A DNA stretch of 64,000 nucleotides from Archangium violaceum. GTDB lineage: Bacteria > Myxococcota > Myxococcia > Myxococcales > Myxococcaceae. The notes under the pieces are model-generated. The model was not told where the DNA came from, did not search any database, and was given only the letters and a program-made list of their open reading frames with translations. This document shows, piece after piece, positions 1 to 10,159 of the stretch. Each line of letters starts with the position of its first letter. The first letter of the stretch is position 1. The translations under genes and the position numbers were made by a program. The DNA lies in contig NZ_CP069396.1 of the NCBI RefSeq assembly GCF_016887565.1, positions 2,073,001 through 2,137,000 of the forward strand, given 5' to 3'.

Positions 1-972
1 CAGCGCCCCAAGGCGGAGCACTGGAAGGCGGCGCGGGTGGACCTCTCCGGTATGTTGACGCCGCCCAGCGCCCCGGAGATCGAGGCCCGTCACTGCGACA
101 CGCCGCAGACCAAGGACGTGTCGGAGCACCTGGACCACGACATCCTCCAGCGCGCGAAGGCCACGCTGGAGGGCGGAGCGCCCACGCTGCTGGTCCGCCC
201 GGTGAGCAACACGCACCGCGCCGTGGGAGCCATGCTGTCGGGTGAGATCGCCCGGCGCTATGGAGCGCGAGGGCTGCCGGACGGGCAGCTCCGCGTCCGG
301 CTTCAGGGCTCGGCGGGACAGAGCTTCGGGGCGTTCCTCACCAGCGGCGTGACGCTGGAGCTGGAGGGGGATGCCAACGACTACCTCGGCAAGGGCCTGT
401 CCGGCGGGCGCGTCATCGTCTACCCGCCCGAGGGCAGCCGCTTCCTCCCCGAGGAGAACGTGCTGGTGGGCAACACCGTCCTCTATGGCGCCACGGCCGG
501 CGAGGTGTACCTGCGCGGGCTCGCGGGCGAGCGCTTCGCGGTGCGCAACAGCGGCGCCCAGGCCGTCGTCGAGGGCGTGGGCGACCACGGCTGCGAGTAC
601 ATGACGGGCGGTGTGGTGGTGGTGCTCGGGCCCACCGGGCGCAACTTCGCCGCGGGCATGAGTGGCGGTATCGCCTTCGTGCTCGACCGCGAGCGCTCCT
701 TCCGCGAGCGCTGCAACCTGGAGATGGTGGAGCTGGAGTCGCTGGTGGACGAGTCGGAGATCTGGCTCGTGCACGGGATGATCGAACGGCACCTGCACCA
801 CACGCGCAGCACGCTGGCGCAGCGGGTGCTCGACAACTGGGAGCTGATGGTGCCGCAGTTCGTGAAGGTGATGCCCACCGATTACAAGCGCGTGCTTCAG
901 GCGCGCCGGGCGGCCCGCAAGCCGCCTTCGGCCGCCATGCCGCGTCTCCAGGTCGTGGGAGGGGAGCGCTGA
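1..972 (+). CDS. gltB: Glutamate synthase large subunit, C-terminal part (gene cut by window edge)
   Basis: This is the C-terminal GXGXG (beta-helix) domain of the NADPH-dependent glutamate synthase alpha subunit. The reading frame is open from base 1, so the amidotransferase and FMN domains lie upstream of the window. The Gly-rich repeats typical of this domain are visible (LSGGRVIVYPPEG, GATAGEVYLRG and similar), followed by the usual short helical tail ending in an Arg/Ala-rich stretch. The enzyme transfers the glutamine amide to 2-oxoglutarate in the cytoplasm and pairs with the small subunit GltD. gltD begins 4 nt after this stop codon, so the two form an operon. The GTG at 37 is not a real start, because coding sequence continues upstream of it. 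Confidence 0.93.
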   Translation, partial: QRPKAEHWKAARVDLSGMLTPPSAPEIEARHCDTPQTKDVSEHLDHDILQRAKATLEGGAPTLLVRPVSNTHRAVGAMLSGEIARRYGARGLPDGQLRVRLQGSAGQSFGAFLTSGVTLELEGDANDYLGKGLSGGRVIVYPPEGSRFLPEENVLVGNTVLYGATAGEVYLRGLAGERFAVRNSGAQAVVEGVGDHGCEYMTGGVVVVLGPTGRNFAAGMSGGIAFVLDRERSFRERCNLEMVELESLVDESEIWLVHGMIERHLHHTRSTLAQRVLDNWELMVPQFVKVMPTDYKRVLQARRAARKPPSAAMPRLQVVGGER

Positions 973-975
973 GCC

Positions 976-2439
<1,464 letters not shown>

Positions 2440-2457
2440 CCCCGTCGGGTCGAACCC

Positions 2458-2976
2458 ATGTCCAAGCCCCTCTCTCCCGCCGTCAGCTCCTCACCGGGCC
2501 CCGCTTCCGGGGCGGCCATGGCCGCCCAGGACGAGGCCTGGATGCGGCTGGCCATCGAGCTCGGCGAGCAGGCCAAGGGCCACACCGGCGACAATCCCTA
2601 CGTGGGGTGCGTCATCGTCGTGGACGGGCGCGTCGTGGGTTCCGGGTACACGCAGCCTCCCTACCAGCCGCACGCCGAGGCCTCCGCCTTCCTGGACGCG
2701 GAGCGCCGCGGTCATGAGGTGCGGGGGGGCACCCTGTACACGACCGTGGAGCCGTGCTGCTTCTTCGGACGCACGCCGCCCTGCTCACAGGCCATCATTG
2801 AGCGGGGACTGGCCCGCGTCGTCGTCGGCATCCGGGACCCCCACCCGCGCGTCAACGGCCAGGGCATCGCCCAGCTGCGCGCCGCGGGCATCGAGGTCAC
2901 GGAGCACGTCTGCCGCGAGGAGGTGCGCTCCTATCTCTCGGGGTGGCTCTCCGGCTTTGGACCGGACGCCGGGTAG
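2458..2976 (+). CDS. Stand-alone RibD-type zinc deaminase (riboflavin pathway deaminase domain)
   Basis: A 172-aa protein made of one cytidine/deoxycytidylate-deaminase fold of the RibD type. The zinc site is complete: PHAEA (His72, Glu74) and the pair EPCC...PPC (Cys100 and Cys109, with the same nine-residue spacing as RibD). NPYVGCVIV is the typical substrate-pocket segment. The family deaminates 2,5-diamino-6-ribosylamino-pyrimidinone 5'-phosphate. Bifunctional RibD has a C-terminal reductase domain, which is absent here, so either the reductase is encoded elsewhere or this is a related deaminase. It follows gltD by 18 nt and may be co-transcribed. A second in-frame ATG at 2518 (MAAQDEAW) would remove a low-complexity N-terminus and is an equally plausible start. 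Confidence 0.82.
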   Translation: MSKPLSPAVSSSPGPASGAAMAAQDEAWMRLAIELGEQAKGHTGDNPYVGCVIVVDGRVVGSGYTQPPYQPHAEASAFLDAERRGHEVRGGTLYTTVEPCCFFGRTPPCSQAIIERGLARVVVGIRDPHPRVNGQGIAQLRAAGIEVTEHVCREEVRSYLSGWLSGFGPDAG

Positions 2977-2978
2977 GT

Positions 2979-4934
2979 CTACCGGCGGATGCTCCGCCGC
3001 GTCACGATGAGGTCCACGACGGGCGCGGGGCTCCCCCCAGCGCCCACCGCCGAGGCCCTGCGCACCCCGAGCACCAACCGGCTGCCCTCGGGGCCCCGGA
3101 TGCGTTGCACCGCCTCCGCGAAGCCCATCTCCACCACGGGGCGCCCGTCGATGCGCACGATGCCGTCCCCCGTGACGAGCCCCGCCTCGGCCGCGCCTCC
3201 GCCGGGCATGACCTCTCCCAGCACCAGTGCGTCCTCGCGCGCGGCGAGCACCGCTCCGATTCCCACCAGCTCCACTTGCGGCTCCTCGCCCTCCGCCGTC
3301 TTCCGCAGCTCGATGGTCCGCGGAGGCGTGGCCCCGGGGCGCACCGTGATGCCCGAGAGGACCCGGCTGTGGTGCTTGTCGGCGGAGACGAACAGGGACA
3401 CCTCGCCCGTTGGCAGTCCGTCGAGCGTGAAGTTCCCCCGCGCATCCGTGAGGGCGTCGTAGCGCAGCGACAGCGCGCCACCGCCCGTCCCCAGTCCCTC
3501 GACCGAGATGCGTGCGCGCTCCAGGGGGAGGTTCGTGTCCGCCTCCACCACGCGTCCCGTCATCGTCGCGCCAGGCGACAAGGCGAAGTCCGTCGTCAAC
3601 GGCCCGGACGCCCCCTTCGGCACCTCCACGCTGGCCTCGGAGGGCGCGTAGCCGTGCGCGGCCACCTCCACGACGTAGCTCCCGGCCGGGACGCCAGCCA
3701 CCTCGTAGCGGCCCTGTGCGTCGATGAACGAGAGCTGCGCGAAGGCATCCCGCTGGAGCGGGCCTCGCTTCGTGAACACGGCCAGGGTGAAGGAGGGGAG
3801 GGGTTTGCCGGAGGCCGCGTCGCGCACCGTGCCCCCCAGCTTCGCCCCCCGCGCCAGCGTCAGCACCAGGTCCTTCCGGCCCGCCGCCACGTCCCGGAGC
3901 TCTCCGGGCGCGAGCCCCATCAGCCTCGCGGTGACGTCGTAGGTGCCCGTCTCCAGGCCCTCGACCGAGAAGCGCCCCTCCGCGTCCGTCACCGTCTCGT
4001 AGCCGAGCTCGTCCCCGTACCTGCGGGGCCAGGCGCTCGCGGCGGACGCCACCGACACCAGGGCCCCGGCCACCGCCGTTCCTCCTCCGTCCACCACGCG
4101 CCCCGCCAGGGTCTCGCCCAGGGCGGCGGCCGAGGCGCTCTCGCGCTTGCCCAGGACCAGCACCAGCTTGCGCGACAGCACCACCGAGGGCGTCACCTCG
4201 GCCCGGGCGGAGGCGTACGCGGGGTGGCGCGCCTCCACGGTGGCTCCCTCGGGGGCATGGAAGCGGAGCTCCCCGCGCACATCGCTCGTGTAGCGGTCCG
4301 ACGTGGGGAAGAGCACCGACTCACCGCCTCGCCCCGTGAGGACGCGCACCTGTGCGCCGGCCACGGGCTTCCCCTCCACATCCAGCACCGTGCCCAGCAG
4401 CTCCGCCTCGGGCGTCAGCGCGAGCACGATGTCCGAGATGCGCTGGCCGGGCACGGCCGTGAGGCGGATGGGGCTCTGTCCCCACTCGGGGCCGAAGGGC
4501 AGGTAGCCTCGCGCCGTCACCACCGCGAGCTGCCACGTGCCCGGCGTGTGGGGCACGAAGCGGAACCGGCCACTCGCCTCCGTGCGTGCCGACGTGGCAC
4601 CTGCCTCCGCCGCGAAGGTCAGCTCGGCGCCCTCCACGCCCTCGCCCGTGGTGGCCGAGATGACACGGCCCTCGAAGGCGCCCAGTGGCTCGGCCGAGTC
4701 CTCGGCGCGCGTGGCGGGCACGAGCCGCGAGGGCAGGGCGGACGCGGCGTGGGCCGGCTCCCGTCCCGGTGACGTTCGTGTATCGGGACTCGCCGGAGCG
4801 GGCTTCGCGGCGGGGGTCCCCGCCGGGGCCCGTGCCTCCTGGGGCTCCTTCCTTCCACCGCTCAGGAGGAAGAGGGCGCCCCCCAGGAGCACCAGCACGG
4901 CGACGAGCAGCCCGATTGTGCGCTTCCGATCCAT
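2979..4934 (-). CDS. Exported/anchored protein with carboxypeptidase-regulatory-like repeats and a PDZ domain
   Basis: A 651-aa protein whose function is not known. The N-terminus is MDRKRT followed by one hydrophobic helix (about residues 8-25), giving a signal anchor or signal peptide, and then a Pro/Ala-rich linker to about residue 85. Several Ig-like carboxypeptidase regulatory repeats follow. Each has the pattern G.V.d...g.pv.gA.V, a T.a.GrF segment, and G.Y.v.v.a.G at its end (for example GRVISATTGEGVEGA and GRVVDGGGTAVAGA). The last ~90 residues look like a PDZ domain (GGGAAEAGLVTGDGIVRIDG). Such proteins are common in myxobacterial envelopes, and a structural or peptide-binding role is likely. 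It converges with the deaminase gene, separated by 2 nt, and is divergent from the glutathione transferase gene. Confidence 0.8.
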   Translation of the reverse strand: MDRKRTIGLLVAVLVLLGGALFLLSGGRKEPQEARAPAGTPAAKPAPASPDTRTSPGREPAHAASALPSRLVPATRAEDSAEPLGAFEGRVISATTGEGVEGAELTFAAEAGATSARTEASGRFRFVPHTPGTWQLAVVTARGYLPFGPEWGQSPIRLTAVPGQRISDIVLALTPEAELLGTVLDVEGKPVAGAQVRVLTGRGGESVLFPTSDRYTSDVRGELRFHAPEGATVEARHPAYASARAEVTPSVVLSRKLVLVLGKRESASAAALGETLAGRVVDGGGTAVAGALVSVASAASAWPRRYGDELGYETVTDAEGRFSVEGLETGTYDVTARLMGLAPGELRDVAAGRKDLVLTLARGAKLGGTVRDAASGKPLPSFTLAVFTKRGPLQRDAFAQLSFIDAQGRYEVAGVPAGSYVVEVAAHGYAPSEASVEVPKGASGPLTTDFALSPGATMTGRVVEADTNLPLERARISVEGLGTGGGALSLRYDALTDARGNFTLDGLPTGEVSLFVSADKHHSRVLSGITVRPGATPPRTIELRKTAEGEEPQVELVGIGAVLAAREDALVLGEVMPGGGAAEAGLVTGDGIVRIDGRPVVEMGFAEAVQRIRGPEGSRLVLGVRRASAVGAGGSPAPVVDLIVTRRSIRR

Positions 4935-5013
4935 GGTGTGGAAGGCTAGCGCAACGCCGGGGCCACTCTTATACCCTCGCGCCGCTCCAAACCCCCACTG
5001 GGAGGAATCGCGT

Positions 5014-5634
5014 ATGAAGGTCTACGGTCACCCGATGAGCACCTGTACCCGGAAGGTCCTCACCACCCTCGCCGAGAAGGGGCACGAGGCCCAGTTCGAG
5101 CTGGTGGACCTGTCGAAGGGTCAGCAGAAGTCGCCCGCGTACATGGCGAAACACCCCTTCGGTGTCATCCCCTTCCTCGAGGATGACGGCTTCACGATGT
5201 ACGAGTCCCGCGCCATCATCCGCTACCTCGACGCGAAGCTGCCGGGCCCCAAGCTCACCCCGGGCGATACCGCCTCGCTCGGCCGCATGGAGCAGTGGCT
5301 CAGCGTCGAGCAGTCCTATTTCACGCCCCACTGCATGGCCATCGTCATGGAGCTCGTCTTCAAGGCCATGCGCGGCGGCGGCAAGCCGGACATGGACAAG
5401 GTGAACAAGGGCCGGGACGAGAGCGCCAGGGCGCTCGACGTCGTCGACCGCGCCCTCATGTCGCAGGCCTACCTCGCGGGCGACACGTTCTCGCTCGCGG
5501 AGATCTCCTGGCTGCCGTACCTGCAGTACCTGTCGGCCACGCCCTACGGCACCCTCATCACCGAGCGTCCGCACGTGAAGTCGTGGTGGCAGCGCATCAG
5601 CACCCGGCCCTCGTGGAAGAAGGTGAACGGCTAG
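5014..5634 (+). CDS. Glutathione S-transferase family protein
   Basis: A 206-aa cytosolic glutathione S-transferase with phi/theta-like sequence. The thioredoxin-fold N-terminal domain (about 1-80) shows YGHPMSTCTRKVL, the cis-Pro glutathione-binding segment FGVIPFLEDD, and the ESRAIIRYL motif that contacts glutathione. The all-helical C-terminal domain ends with PHVKSWWQRISTRPSWKK, typical of the phi class. It probably conjugates glutathione to electrophiles or has peroxidase activity; the substrate cannot be read from sequence. The start ATG at 5014 has a strong ribosome-binding site (GGAGGA at 5001-5006). The open frame extends upstream antisense to the neighbouring gene, but that part is not coding. 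It is monocistronic, with a long stem-loop at 5654-5691. Confidence 0.92.
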   Translation: MKVYGHPMSTCTRKVLTTLAEKGHEAQFELVDLSKGQQKSPAYMAKHPFGVIPFLEDDGFTMYESRAIIRYLDAKLPGPKLTPGDTASLGRMEQWLSVEQSYFTPHCMAIVMELVFKAMRGGGKPDMDKVNKGRDESARALDVVDRALMSQAYLAGDTFSLAEISWLPYLQYLSATPYGTLITERPHVKSWWQRISTRPSWKKVNG

Positions 5635-5653
5635 TCGTTCCCGTCTCCCGCGC

Positions 5654-5691
5654 GCGGGTCCGGTCGAGCGCCTGTCGTCTCCCGGACCCGC
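5654..5691 (+). terminator. Stem-loop after the glutathione transferase gene
   Basis: A perfect 10-bp stem (GCGGGTCCGG at 5654-5663 pairing with CCGGACCCGC at 5682-5691) around an 18-nt loop, 20 nt after the stop codon. No clean T-tract follows (only CCTTT), so this may be a weak or factor-dependent terminator, or a stabilising 3' structure. Confidence 0.4.
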
Positions 5692-5806
5692 CGCGTCCTT
5701 TCCGTCCACCAGACGGGACTCCTTCCCGCTCGGCTGCAAGCCCGGTCTGCGCGAGAGCCGCGCGCGGATGCGGACAAGTGCGTGCCTGGGGGTTATCTTC
5801 CAGGTC

Positions 5807-8800
5807 ATGTCGAAGGAACAACCGCAGAAGTCATCCCCGCACGCCAGCCAGTGGTTGGTGAAGTGGCTCACGGGTCCCGAGCTCCTCGAGATGGCGGGCG
5901 CGGAGCTGCACTCCCGGGGCGAGGCCCTGGCGCGGAAGGGCCGCGTGCTGACATGGGGCGTGGAGGCCAACACCCTCAGCGGTCTGGTGCGCGGGCGCAG
6001 TGGCGTCCGCCACGAGGTGCGGCTCGTGGCGGAAGAAGACAGCCTGGAGGCCGAGTGCCAGTGTTCCCGCTACCACCAGGAGGGCGTCTGCGAGCACGTG
6101 GTGGCGCTCGGCCTGGTCTGGCTCGCGGCCATGGCTTCCCAGGAGGACGTGTCCCGGCCTCCGTCCACGGATGTGGACCTGCCGTGGACCCCCGAGGGGG
6201 TGGGGGAATGGCTGGAGGCGCACCATGTCACCCATCTGCGGCGCGTCCCCCTCCTGGCGCTGGAGGCCCTCCTTCCCAAGGGCTTTGGTGCCACCCACGG
6301 GCTGTACCGGATCGCCGAGGAGCCCCTCACCTCGCTGTTGGATGGGACGCTGGAGCTGCCCACCACCTATTCGGCCAAGGCCCGGTCCCTGCTCGTGCAG
6401 GCCGCCTGGGCCCGGGCCGAGAGCGAGGCCCACATCGTTCGCCAGGGCGTCGAATACGAGCGCCAGCACCCCGAGCCTCCGTCTCCGACGGACGCGCGTC
6501 TGGTGCCGCTCGTCCAGGCGCTCCAGCAGGTGCGCGCGCGCGTGCGGGCACACGCCGTCCCGCGCCTGTTGAGCCTGGTCCGCTGCGAGCTCAACTTCAC
6601 GGACAAGCCCCTGGTCGCCCACGTCCACGAGCCCATCTACCTGTTCGGCTCGCGCTCCATCCTCGATGCCAGCCTGCACCAGCGCTGCGTGCAGGTGGAC
6701 CTGCTCCCGCTGCTCGAGGGCGAGGACGCCGTCACCTGCTCGGTCTGCGCGCCGGTGCCTCCCGCCCTCTGTCTGCATGCCCTGACCGCGTTGGATTCGC
6801 TGCTCGTGTCCCTGGGAGAATCGCGGCGGGTGAAGGAGAACGCGTGGCTCGCCGAGCGACTCTTCGAGGCGCCGGGCCGGCAACTGCTCTCGGCGCTGGA
6901 CAAGGCCAGCCTCCTGGCGAGGACCCGGCAGGAGACCCGATCTCCCGTCCAGGTCAGCTTCCGGCTGGAGGGCGTCGCGCACGGGACTCCCCACCTGCGG
7001 GCGTACCTCCACAGGCCCTTGAAACGAGGGGGGCTGTCCAAGGGGACACCGGTGGCGCCTCGCGACGAAGCGGAAGCGCTCGCCACCCTCGTGTCTCCCG
7101 AGGAGGTGGAGGCCTTCGAGCTGTGCCGGCTCATCCCCGAGCAGTACGACGCGGGTGCTCGCCACCGGATGTTGGTGCATGCGCTGAAGCTGCTCGCGCA
7201 CAGCTCCCGGCTCGTTCTCGAGTCCCGGTTGGAGGTCCCGCTGCGGGTGCGCTCCGTGACGATCGGCTTCACCTTCGAGGAGATGGGGGAAGGGGAGGCC
7301 GGGTTGCGGGTGCGGCCCTCCGTGGCGGGCACTCCGGTACCGCCCTGGGTCTGGAGGGGACAGCTTCACCGCAGCGCCCCCCAGCCGTGGTTGTACGTGG
7401 AGCGCGAGGTGCCGCGGGTGTCTCTGGTGTCCGTGCCGCCCGAGGCGCTGGCCGTGTTGGGCTCCGTGGTGGAATACGGAGGGCGGCTGCCCGCTCCGGC
7501 GCGCGCGGAGGTGCTGCGGCGGCTCGGCGGGGTGGAGTCGGCCTTCCCGGTGTCCCTGCCGCCGTCGTTGGAGGCGCGCGAGGTGCCGGCCGAGCCCGGG
7601 TTGCTGCTGCGGCTGCGGCCCACGGGGGCGGAGTCCCTGGAGGGCTCGCTGCTCGTGCGACCGCTGCCCGAGGCTCCGCCGCTGGTGCCAGGGGAGGGCG
7701 CGGAGATCGTCCGGGGCGTGCGCGGGGGTGAGCGGGTGCGGGTGCGGAGGGCGCTGGAGGCCGAGCGCTCCGAGGCGGCCGCGCTGTTGGAGCGGCTGGA
7801 GTTGTCGTTGGAGGAGCACGGGCACTTCACCCTGGAGGGGCCGGAGGCGGCGCTCGGCTTCCTCGAGAGGTTGGAGCCCCTGACGGGCCCCGGTGTGCGC
7901 GTGGAGTGGGAGGAGCGTCCCTGGAGCGTGGTGCGCTCGCCGGACGCGCGGGGCCTCCAGGTGGCGGTGCGCCGCGAGCGGGACTGGTTTGGCGTGGAGG
8001 GGGGCGTCCAGCTGGAGGGCGATCGGGTGGAGCTGGCCGTGCTGCTGGACGCGATGCGGCGCGGGCACCGCTACGTGCCGCTGGCGCCGGGCCGGTGGAT
8101 GCGGCTCACCGAGCAACTGCGGGAGCAGCTCTCCCCCCTGGCGGACCTGGCGCACGCCTCCCATGGCAAGTGGGAGGTGAGCGCGGCGGCGGCGCCCGTG
8201 CTGGACGGACTGTCCGAGGCGGGGGCCGAGGTGGCGGCTCCCCCGGACTGGCGCCAGCTGGCCGGACGCATCCGCGAGGCCCAGCGGATGAAGGTGCCGG
8301 TGCCCACGGGGCTGAAGGCCGAGCTGCGCGACTACCAGCGCGAGGGCTTCCAGTGGATGGCGCGGCTGGCGGAGTGGGGCGGGGGCGGGTGCCTGGCGGA
8401 CGACATGGGGTTGGGCAAGACGCTGCAGGCGCTCGCGCTGCTGCTGCACCGCGCGAAGGCCGGCCCGGCGTTGGTGGTGGCGCCCACCTCGGTGTGCTTC
8501 AACTGGGTGCGCGAGGCGGCGCGCTTCGCCCCCTCGCTGAAGGTGCAGGCCTATCGGGAGGCGGAGCGGGAGTCGCTGCTCTCCGGCCTGGGTGCCAGGG
8601 ACGTGGTGGTGGTGAGCTACACGCTGCTCACTCGCGACGTGGCACGCTTCTCCGAGGTGTCCTTCGCCACGCTGGTGCTGGACGAGGCCCAGGCGGTGAA
8701 GAACCCGGACACCGCGCGGGCCAAGGCGGTGCGGGCGCTGAATGCCGAGGCGCGCATGGCCCTGTCGGGCACGCCGGTGGAGAACCGGCTGTCGGAGTTG

Positions 8801-9778
8801 TGGAGCCTCTTCCGGCTCGTCTTCCCGGGGCTGCTGGGCAGCCGCGAGTCCTTCCGGGAGCGCTTCGCCGCTCCCATCGAGCGCACGAAGGACCCGAGGG
8901 CCCGCGCGGCGCTGGCGCGGGTGGTGCGGCCCTTCATGTTGCGGCGCACCAAGGGAGAGGTGGCGCGCGAGCTGCCGCCGCGCCTGGAGACGGTGGTGCC
9001 CATCACCCTCTCCGAGGGCGAGCGCCGCCTGTACGAGGACACGCGGCTGGCGGCCCTGGCGCGGTTGAAGGACGCGGAGGGGCCGCGCAAGCGCTTCGAG
9101 GTGCTGGCGGCGTTGACGCGGCTGCGGCTGGCGGCCTGTCACCCGAGGCTGGTGGACTCGGACTCGCCCCTGTCGTCCTCGAAGCTGGAGCGCCTGCTGG
9201 AGGTGGTGGACACGCTGCGGAGCGAGGGGAGCCGGGCACTCGTCTTCAGCCAGTTCGTCAAGCACCTGGCGCTGGTGCGCGAGGCCTTGGAGGCGCGGGG
9301 CGTGTCGTTGCAGTACCTGGACGGGCAGACGCCCGCGGCCGAGCGCGAGACGCGGGTGGCGGCCTTCCAGCGGGGCGAGGGGGAGGTCTTCCTCATCTCC
9401 CTCAAGGCGGGCGGGACGGGCCTCAACCTCACCGCGGCGGACCATGTCCTGCACCTGGACCCCTGGTGGAATCCGGCGGCGGAGGATCAGGCCACGGATC
9501 GGGCGCACCGCATCGGGCAGACGAAGCCCGTCACGGTGACACGGCTCATCTCCGAGGGGACCATCGAGGAGGCCATCCTCGCGTTGCACGAGGAGAAGCG
9601 GGACCTGGCCAGCAGCCTGCTGTCCGAGGCGGACGGGGCGGCGGCGCTCTCCACCGAGCAGCTCCTCGCACTCCTGCGCTACGGGCCCGAGGCGGAGTCC
9701 ACCACCACTTCCGGAGGCATGCTCCCCGCGCGCCGTGCCAGTGTGGGCCTGGAGTCCAGTGGCCCCTCACCGGCTTGA
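5807..9778 (+). CDS. SWIM-domain SNF2-family DEAD/DEAH-box helicase
   Basis: A 1323-aa SWI2/SNF2-type ATPase. A SWIM zinc finger lies near residues 78-105 (CQCSRYHQEGVCEH). A long, poorly conserved middle region of the bacterial SNF2-associated type follows. The C-terminal motor carries helicase motif I (DDMGLGKT near residue 865), motif Ia (VVAPTSVCFNW), motif II (DEAQ near 958), motif III (ALSGTPVEN) and, in the second RecA-like lobe, SLKAGGTGLNL, DPWWNPAAEDQATDRAHRIGQ and a C-terminal brace. Bacterial members (RapA/HepA relatives) remodel protein-DNA or RNA polymerase complexes; the specific partner is unknown. The ATG at 5807 is preferred over 5768, which would add 13 residues unlike the family. 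It converges with the Cys-repeat lipoprotein gene. Confidence 0.93.
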   Translation: MSKEQPQKSSPHASQWLVKWLTGPELLEMAGAELHSRGEALARKGRVLTWGVEANTLSGLVRGRSGVRHEVRLVAEEDSLEAECQCSRYHQEGVCEHVVALGLVWLAAMASQEDVSRPPSTDVDLPWTPEGVGEWLEAHHVTHLRRVPLLALEALLPKGFGATHGLYRIAEEPLTSLLDGTLELPTTYSAKARSLLVQAAWARAESEAHIVRQGVEYERQHPEPPSPTDARLVPLVQALQQVRARVRAHAVPRLLSLVRCELNFTDKPLVAHVHEPIYLFGSRSILDASLHQRCVQVDLLPLLEGEDAVTCSVCAPVPPALCLHALTALDSLLVSLGESRRVKENAWLAERLFEAPGRQLLSALDKASLLARTRQETRSPVQVSFRLEGVAHGTPHLRAYLHRPLKRGGLSKGTPVAPRDEAEALATLVSPEEVEAFELCRLIPEQYDAGARHRMLVHALKLLAHSSRLVLESRLEVPLRVRSVTIGFTFEEMGEGEAGLRVRPSVAGTPVPPWVWRGQLHRSAPQPWLYVEREVPRVSLVSVPPEALAVLGSVVEYGGRLPAPARAEVLRRLGGVESAFPVSLPPSLEAREVPAEPGLLLRLRPTGAESLEGSLLVRPLPEAPPLVPGEGAEIVRGVRGGERVRVRRALEAERSEAAALLERLELSLEEHGHFTLEGPEAALGFLERLEPLTGPGVRVEWEERPWSVVRSPDARGLQVAVRRERDWFGVEGGVQLEGDRVELAVLLDAMRRGHRYVPLAPGRWMRLTEQLREQLSPLADLAHASHGKWEVSAAAAPVLDGLSEAGAEVAAPPDWRQLAGRIREAQRMKVPVPTGLKAELRDYQREGFQWMARLAEWGGGGCLADDMGLGKTLQALALLLHRAKAGPALVVAPTSVCFNWVREAARFAPSLKVQAYREAERESLLSGLGARDVVVVSYTLLTRDVARFSEVSFATLVLDEAQAVKNPDTARAKAVRALNAEARMALSGTPVENRLSELWSLFRLVFPGLLGSRESFRERFAAPIERTKDPRARAALARVVRPFMLRRTKGEVARELPPRLETVVPITLSEGERRLYEDTRLAALARLKDAEGPRKRFEVLAALTRLRLAACHPRLVDSDSPLSSSKLERLLEVVDTLRSEGSRALVFSQFVKHLALVREALEARGVSLQYLDGQTPAAERETRVAAFQRGEGEVFLISLKAGGTGLNLTAADHVLHLDPWWNPAAEDQATDRAHRIGQTKPVTVTRLISEGTIEEAILALHEEKRDLASSLLSEADGAAALSTEQLLALLRYGPEAESTTTSGGMLPARRASVGLESSGPSPA

Positions 9779-9800
9779 GGCGGGGAGCGCGCCGGGGTGA

Positions 9801-10088
9801 CTACTTGGGCTTGGAGGCGCCGCCGCAGCCCGCGGCACCGCAACCGGCCGCGCCGCAGCCCGCCGCGCCGCCCTTCTCCGGGGTGGCCGAGGCCTTGGTG
9901 TCACCGGAGGGCTGGCCCTCCTGGGTCTTCGCGGCGCCACAGGAGGCCTCGCCGCCCTTGGCGGCGCCACAGGAGCCCTGCGCGCCCTTCTCGGCGGTGG
10001 GAGCGGCGGAGGAGGTGGTGGCGCAGCCGGTGACGAGCGAGCCGAGGGACAGGGTGCCAACGAGAGCGGCCAGGGTCTTGACGTTCAT
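9801..10088 (-). CDS. Small Cys-repeat lipoprotein, low complexity
   Basis: A 95-aa protein of unknown function. The N-terminus MNVKTLAALVG...LVTGCATT is a lipoprotein signal peptide with the modified Cys at residue 22. The mature part is a low-complexity Ala/Gly/Lys/Glu chain in which five Cys residues recur: two SCGAAK units and then GCGAAGCGAAGCGG near the C-terminus. The ribosome-binding site AGAGGA stands 7-8 nt before the ATG at 10088; longer in-frame starts would run into the upstream deacetylase gene. Such regularly spaced single Cys in CG-A/K repeats recall multi-Cys metal-binding RiPP precursors (bufferin/HvfA type). However, no DUF692 or other maturase gene is in the window, so that link is only a suggestion. 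Confidence 0.72.
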   Translation of the reverse strand: MNVKTLAALVGTLSLGSLVTGCATTSSAAPTAEKGAQGSCGAAKGGEASCGAAKTQEGQPSGDTKASATPEKGGAAGCGAAGCGAAGCGGASKPK

Positions 10089-10159
10089 GGGGTTTCCTCT
10101 GGGTGAAGTGTGTGTGTCCGAGGTGGAACGGACTTTAATACGCGGCGCGGGGAGAAGGG

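Noticed and set aside
5831-9589. A very long open frame on the minus strand opposite the SNF2 gene
   Set aside because: High GC at third codon positions keeps antisense frames open in this genome. The translation is His/Arg/Gln-rich with no domain motifs, while the plus strand has clear helicase motifs.
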